NCBI GenBank assembly: GCA_012034595.1
Contig: JAAUPE010000030.1
Coordinates: 1-57,233 of the forward strand
Direction: 5' to 3'
Length of the DNA: 57,233 nucleotides
Source of the DNA: Calothrix sp. CSU_2_0
GTDB taxonomy: Bacteria; Cyanobacteriota; Cyanobacteriia; Cyanobacteriales; Nostocaceae
A model generated the notes under the pieces. That model was not told the origin of the DNA. It did no database searches and saw only the letters and a program-made list of their open reading frames with translations. Shown piece by piece: positions 53,525 through 57,233 of the stretch. Both the position numbers and the translations under genes were made by a program. Position 1 is the first letter of the stretch. The number at the start of each line of letters is the position of its first letter.

Positions 53525-55603
53525 ATGAACACCCTCGTTGCCACAATCTACGTCAACCCCGTGACTGGAAATGATGCCAATGCTGGGTCACGATTAGCCC
53601 CCTTGAAAACGATCGCTCGTGCTGTCCAAGCTGTAAAATCAAAGTCTCCAGCGATGATTCGACTGGCATCTGGTAGTTATAGTGCTGCGAGTGGTGAAAA
53701 TTTTCCCCTAATTATCCCCCAGGGAATAATTTTGGTGGGGAATGAATCGAATCAAGGGCAAGGAATTGTGATTTCTGGAAGTGGTGACTACAACAGTCCC
53801 AGTTTTGGTTTACAAAATATTACTTTGTTACTTCTCAACGATGCGAGTTTGCTGGGTGTGACGGTGATAAATAGTACTCCCAAAGGAACTGGTGTTTGGA
53901 TCGAATCGACTAATCCAACTTTGGCAAATAATACTTTTACGAGTTGCGGTAGGGAAGGTTTATTTATTAGTGGTAATGCTAAACCTGCCATTACTGATAA
54001 TATTTTTATCCAAAATAATGCAGGTGGAGTCGTCATTGCTCGCAATAGTAAGGGTGAACTATTACGAAATACTTTTCAAAAAAATAGCTTGGGTTTGGCA
54101 ATTAGCGATGCCGCAGCCCCATTAATAGCAAATAATCAACTCATCGATAACCAAATTGCGATCGCACTTTCGCGAGATGCTCGTCCAGTGCTGCGAAGTA
54201 ATGCGATCGAAAAAAATTCCCAGGGTGGTCTATTCATTAATGGTAATAGCATTCCCGATTTGGGGAATTCCCAAAATGCTGCGGGGAATGTCTTTCGGGA
54301 TAATGGTGAGTTCGATATTCACAATGTCACTGCCAATAAGTTATCTTCCGCAGGAAACTTCCTTAACCCCTCTCGAATTAAAGGTTTGATTGAACTTTTA
54401 GCCACGGTTGATGACAATACAAATAAAGTCCAGGAAAGTAGTATTTTCCCCGATATTGGTGGACATTGGGCGGCTGAATTTATCGAAACATTAGTCAAAA
54501 AAGGTTGGATGAGTGGTTTCCCCGATGGCACATTTGCCCCCAATTCTCCCATCAATCGCGCCCAGTATGCGGCTGTAGTCGCAAAAGCTTTCCAAGTACA
54601 GACAAAAAATCAAATTCCCAACTTCAGTGATATTAAACGGGATTTTTGGGCTGCTCCAGCAATTGCGGCAGCTGCGAGTATGGGATTTATTAACGGTTTC
54701 CCCGATGGCACTTTTCGACCCAATTTAAATATCACCAAAATCCAAGCCATATCTGCCATTGTCACCGGATTGAAACTAAACGGCAGCAATCCCAACATCA
54801 TTTCAATTTATCGCGATCGCGTTTCCATTCCCAGTTATGCCACCAATGCTGTCGCTGTAGCCACCCAAAACCTGCTAATTGTTAATTACCCCCAACCCGA
54901 ACAACTCGAACCGCTACGGGATATTACCCGTGCAGAAGTTGCAGCATTAATTTATCAAGGTTTGCTGACACAGGGGATTTTAAAACCGATTATTTCACCC
55001 TATATTGTCATACCCACTGCCGATGCACCTTCATTTACCGATTTAGGGGGACATTGGGCAGAAGACTTCATTCGGGCTTTGGCTAGTATGAACTTAAGCA
55101 ATGGTTTTGCCGATGGCACTTATCAACCCAATAAACCGATGACACGTGCTGAATATGCAGAATTAGTCGCAGCAGCATTTAACCCACCAGCAAAGCGGGA
55201 AATTCCCGACTTTGTGGACATAGGGAAAGAATCTGCCACTTATCAAGCTGTGAGGATAGCAGCAAGTGGAGGATTCGTTGGGGGATTTAGCGATCGCACT
55301 TTTCGACCCAAGCAAAATGTGCAACGATTGCAAGTAATTGTTTCCCTCGTGAGTGGATTGGCATTAAAAGCGGCAAAAGATGGTAATTTACAAAAATATC
55401 GCGATCGAAACTTAATTCCCCAATCAGCGCGGGCAGCAGTTACCTCAGCTACAATTCAAAATATCGTCGTTAATTATCCAGATATTCAGCAAATTCAACC
55501 CAATCAGGATGCAACTAGGGGTGAAGTAGCAGCAATGGTGTATCAAGCATTAGTAGCAATCGGACGAGTACCAAAAATAAATTCACCGTATATCGTTTCC
55601 TAA
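53525..55603 (+). CDS. Parallel beta-helix (DUF1565) and S-layer homology protein
   Basis: A 692-residue protein. Residues about 5-285 carry a DUF1565/right-handed beta-helix with repeating turns such as NTFTSCGREGLFISGNAKPA and NIFIQNNAGGVVIARNSKGE. From about 300 there are two copies of a three-SLH module. The clear SLH cores read DIGGHWAAEFIETLVKKGWM with GFPDGTFAPN, a second FPDGTFRPN, then GGHWAEDFIRALA with GFADGTYQPN and FSDRTFRPK; each module ends in a weaker copy containing IVNYP. SLH domains tether proteins to the cell wall. The frame begins MNTLVATIYVNPVTGND, with no signal peptide visible, which is unexpected for an SLH protein. Confidence 0.9.
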   Translation: MNTLVATIYVNPVTGNDANAGSRLAPLKTIARAVQAVKSKSPAMIRLASGSYSAASGENFPLIIPQGIILVGNESNQGQGIVISGSGDYNSPSFGLQNITLLLLNDASLLGVTVINSTPKGTGVWIESTNPTLANNTFTSCGREGLFISGNAKPAITDNIFIQNNAGGVVIARNSKGELLRNTFQKNSLGLAISDAAAPLIANNQLIDNQIAIALSRDARPVLRSNAIEKNSQGGLFINGNSIPDLGNSQNAAGNVFRDNGEFDIHNVTANKLSSAGNFLNPSRIKGLIELLATVDDNTNKVQESSIFPDIGGHWAAEFIETLVKKGWMSGFPDGTFAPNSPINRAQYAAVVAKAFQVQTKNQIPNFSDIKRDFWAAPAIAAAASMGFINGFPDGTFRPNLNITKIQAISAIVTGLKLNGSNPNIISIYRDRVSIPSYATNAVAVATQNLLIVNYPQPEQLEPLRDITRAEVAALIYQGLLTQGILKPIISPYIVIPTADAPSFTDLGGHWAEDFIRALASMNLSNGFADGTYQPNKPMTRAEYAELVAAAFNPPAKREIPDFVDIGKESATYQAVRIAASGGFVGGFSDRTFRPKQNVQRLQVIVSLVSGLALKAAKDGNLQKYRDRNLIPQSARAAVTSATIQNIVVNYPDIQQIQPNQDATRGEVAAMVYQALVAIGRVPKINSPYIVS

Positions 55604-55695
55604 TTTGCTCCTTACCAGTAGAATTAGTAACACTCATTTTTTGACATCAAGAAATATTTGAGATATAAAACTGTAGCAATAGGCACAAAAGCTAT

Positions 55696-56445
55696 ATGCG
55701 ACGGGAGCAAAATATCTGTTTACTAACTCAAGTCGAGAATCAAATGTTCGCACCAACTCCGGACACTTACATCGACTTAGCAACAGCCTTACTAATACAC
55801 TATAGTTTCGACCTTAGTGGCTACCAAGCTAGCGATTTAGTTCTGCATTGGCAAAGTCAGTTTCCAGCCAATTGGTTACATTTAGCAGTGGTTGAAGCGT
55901 TGTATCAAGGACGATACAAAGCATTTTCTGTGCAGCAAATTTTAGTGATGTGGCAACGACGGGAACAAGCAACCTTCCACTTCAACATGGAATTTGAGCG
56001 CTTGATTTGCAGTAAGTTCCCCGAAAGTTTAAGTGCAATGTCAGCATCCCCTCTGGCATTAACTCCTGCTTCCCCAGCTACCAGTAATTCGGATTATTCC
56101 CATCGTCCGAATAATCCTCAAACTATCTCAGTAACGGATAATGTCGCAGAATCTAATAGTACAAGTAAAAGAATTGAGAGCTATATCAGAAATAAGTATA
56201 AAGAAGAACAACTAGAAGAAATCGCTGCATGGACAGTAATTCGCAAATCTCCTGCTAACACACAAGAGATTAATCCCGATAGTCAATCCCGTGTGACAGC
56301 GCAAATGGTGAAATTTCTTCCACCAGCAATCCATCGTCCACCAATCGAACAATTTAGTCCAGAAAAGTGCGATCGCACGGATGAGTTATTTGCGTCGAAA
56401 ATGAAAGCGATCGTTGGAGTGGAAAGTCAGGAATTATCTGTTTAA
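55696..56445 (+). CDS. Conserved cyanobacterial protein of unknown function
   Basis: 249 residues from the first ATG; the ATG at 55744 (MFAPTPDTYIDLATALLIHY) is an equally good start. The N-terminal ~115 residues are compact and helical, with LSGYQASDLVLHWQSQFPAN, WLHLAVVEALYQGRYKAFSV and VQQILVMWQRREQATFHFN, and look like a conserved domain. The middle and C-terminus are Ser/Asn/Pro rich, with a short RNKYKEEQLEEIAAWTVI helix and a conserved-looking VKFLPPAIHRPPIEQFSP segment. The family name is not recognised. It is 93 bp after the SLH gene on the same strand. Confidence 0.7.
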   Translation: MRREQNICLLTQVENQMFAPTPDTYIDLATALLIHYSFDLSGYQASDLVLHWQSQFPANWLHLAVVEALYQGRYKAFSVQQILVMWQRREQATFHFNMEFERLICSKFPESLSAMSASPLALTPASPATSNSDYSHRPNNPQTISVTDNVAESNSTSKRIESYIRNKYKEEQLEEIAAWTVIRKSPANTQEINPDSQSRVTAQMVKFLPPAIHRPPIEQFSPEKCDRTDELFASKMKAIVGVESQELSV

Positions 56446-56506
56446 TATTTTAATAAATTTATATTGTTAAAACTGTTTGATGAAATTCTTCAGAGGTTTT
56501 GAAACT

Positions 56507-57079
56507 ATGCAAATTACAGAGAAAAAATATTATACCCAAGAAGAATATTTAGCTTTAGAAGAAAAAGCTGATATTAAAAGCGAGTATATCAATGGAGAAA
56601 TAATTCCGATGGCAGGAGGAACAGCAAATCATAATCGTTTATCTGGAAATTTATATGCTATTTTAAATTTTGCTTTCAGACAGAAAGAATATGAAGTTTT
56701 TAACAGTGATATGCGTTTGTGGATAGCAAAGAAAGGCATTTACACCTACCCCGATGTTATGGTTATAGCTGGAGATGCGGAATTTTTAAATAATCGTAGC
56801 GATACAATTATCAATCCGAAAGTAATTATAGAAGTTTTATCAGAATCAACTCAAGGTTATGACAGAGAAGGAAAATTCAAAGCATACCGAACAATATCAA
56901 CTTTTGAGGAATATTTATTAATTGAACAAACAAGTGTGAATGTAGAGCATTATTCTAAAACTGCGAATAAACGTTGGTCTTTGCAGGAATATGATGAAGA
57001 AGATGAAAAGATTATGCTTACATCCATCCCTTTTGAAATTGCAATTTTGGATTTATATAATAAGGTGAAATTTAAATAA
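56507..57079 (+). CDS. Uma2-family (PD-(D/E)XK nuclease-like) protein
   Basis: About 190 residues from the ATG giving MQITEKKYYTQEEYLALEEK, which has AGAGG at 10-nt spacing; upstream in-frame starts have none. The family signature is complete: KSEYINGEIIPMAGGTANHN, FNSDMRLWIAKKGIYTYPDV with the acidic metal ligand, and KVIIEVLSESTQGYDREGKF with the Glu and Lys. This is the second Uma2 protein of the window and differs strongly from the one at 7011. The role of Uma2 proteins is unsettled. Confidence 0.88.
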   Translation: MQITEKKYYTQEEYLALEEKADIKSEYINGEIIPMAGGTANHNRLSGNLYAILNFAFRQKEYEVFNSDMRLWIAKKGIYTYPDVMVIAGDAEFLNNRSDTIINPKVIIEVLSESTQGYDREGKFKAYRTISTFEEYLLIEQTSVNVEHYSKTANKRWSLQEYDEEDEKIMLTSIPFEIAILDLYNKVKFK

Positions 57080-57130
57080 TTTAAATTAAATTAAATAATA
57101 ATGAATACATTTATCAAAGCCAGAATTGTC

Positions 57131-57152
57131 GAGACACGATATACCGTGTCTC
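57131..57152. repeat. GAGACACG / CGTGTCTC inverted repeat
   Basis: An 8-bp perfect stem with a 6-nt loop downstream of the Uma2 gene, a variant of the GAGAC-type palindromes at 26.2 and 34.5 kb. Confidence 0.7.
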
Positions 57153-57233
57153 TCTTCTCTACAAACAAAATGGTAGGTTAAGAAGGGAAATGTATTAATC
57201 TATCAACCGAACCCATAACAACATCAATACTAC

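Overview
The window is a stretch of chromosome from a filamentous, probably heterocyst-forming cyanobacterium (Nostocales-like). The evidence is the dense scatter of the HIP1 octamer GCGATCGC, the photosynthetic core genes (chlM, menB), cyanobacteria-only families (CGLD27/DUF1230, DUF3318, DUF6335, slr1658/slr1659-type regulators), 7-bp short tandem repeats between genes, and an initiator tRNA split by a group I intron. It reads as core chromosome interrupted by an accessory stress-gene segment. No phage, CRISPR array, complete insertion sequence or rRNA was seen.

Layout. 0.4-8.8 kb: a SPOR-like membrane protein, a DciA/DUF721 protein, a cysteine-rich small protein, menB, an HlyD-type adaptor (frameshifted at its last codons), chlM, a Uma2 nuclease-like protein and two membrane proteins. 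8.8-18.1 kb (all minus strand): recA with a triplicated N-terminal segment, an unknown conserved gene, a glycosyltransferase, the deoC-recO-MFS run and a DUF697 GTPase. 18.4-21.7 kb: tRNA-fMet with its intron, then the gene run yqeK-rsfS-CGLD27-asparaginase. 22.0-29.4 kb: polysaccharide genes (WcaI-like glycosyltransferase, a STAS-sugar-transferase fusion, another GT4), queE, and DUF3318 and YbjN-like proteins. 30.0-33.3 kb: a partner-switching module (ATPase switch protein, STAS protein, SpoIIE-type phosphatase) whose ATPase gene carries a one-base frameshift, followed by a MITE-like insertion with an 8-bp target duplication. 35-40.6 kb: a membrane protein, ddl, an aldehyde dehydrogenase lacking its catalytic cysteine, and hisS.

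40.6-47.4 kb is the accessory segment: a truncated Mn-catalase, a cupin, a zinc alcohol dehydrogenase and a nearby copy that has lost its middle, a secreted small protein, an SRPBCC protein, a DJ-1/PfpI protein fused to a helical ferritin-like domain, and a DUF6335 protein. The contents suggest oxidative or desiccation stress. 47.4-48.4 kb holds a coupled STAS-like (DUF4325) and PIN-nuclease pair, a candidate toxin-antitoxin-like system. 48.6-57 kb: cinA bracketed by inverted heptamer arrays, a WecA-type transferase, a metal-ABC binding protein that has lost most of its metal ligands, a 56-residue basic small protein, a beta-helix/SLH protein without a visible signal peptide, an unknown protein and a second Uma2 protein.

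The best leads are the DUF4325-PIN pair, the frameshifted partner-switching kinase, the STAS-sugar-transferase fusion, the DJ-1/ferritin-like fusion, the cysteine-less ALDH, the repeated translation-start region of recA and the cinA repeat bracket. All family calls come from reading the protein sequences; no database search was run.
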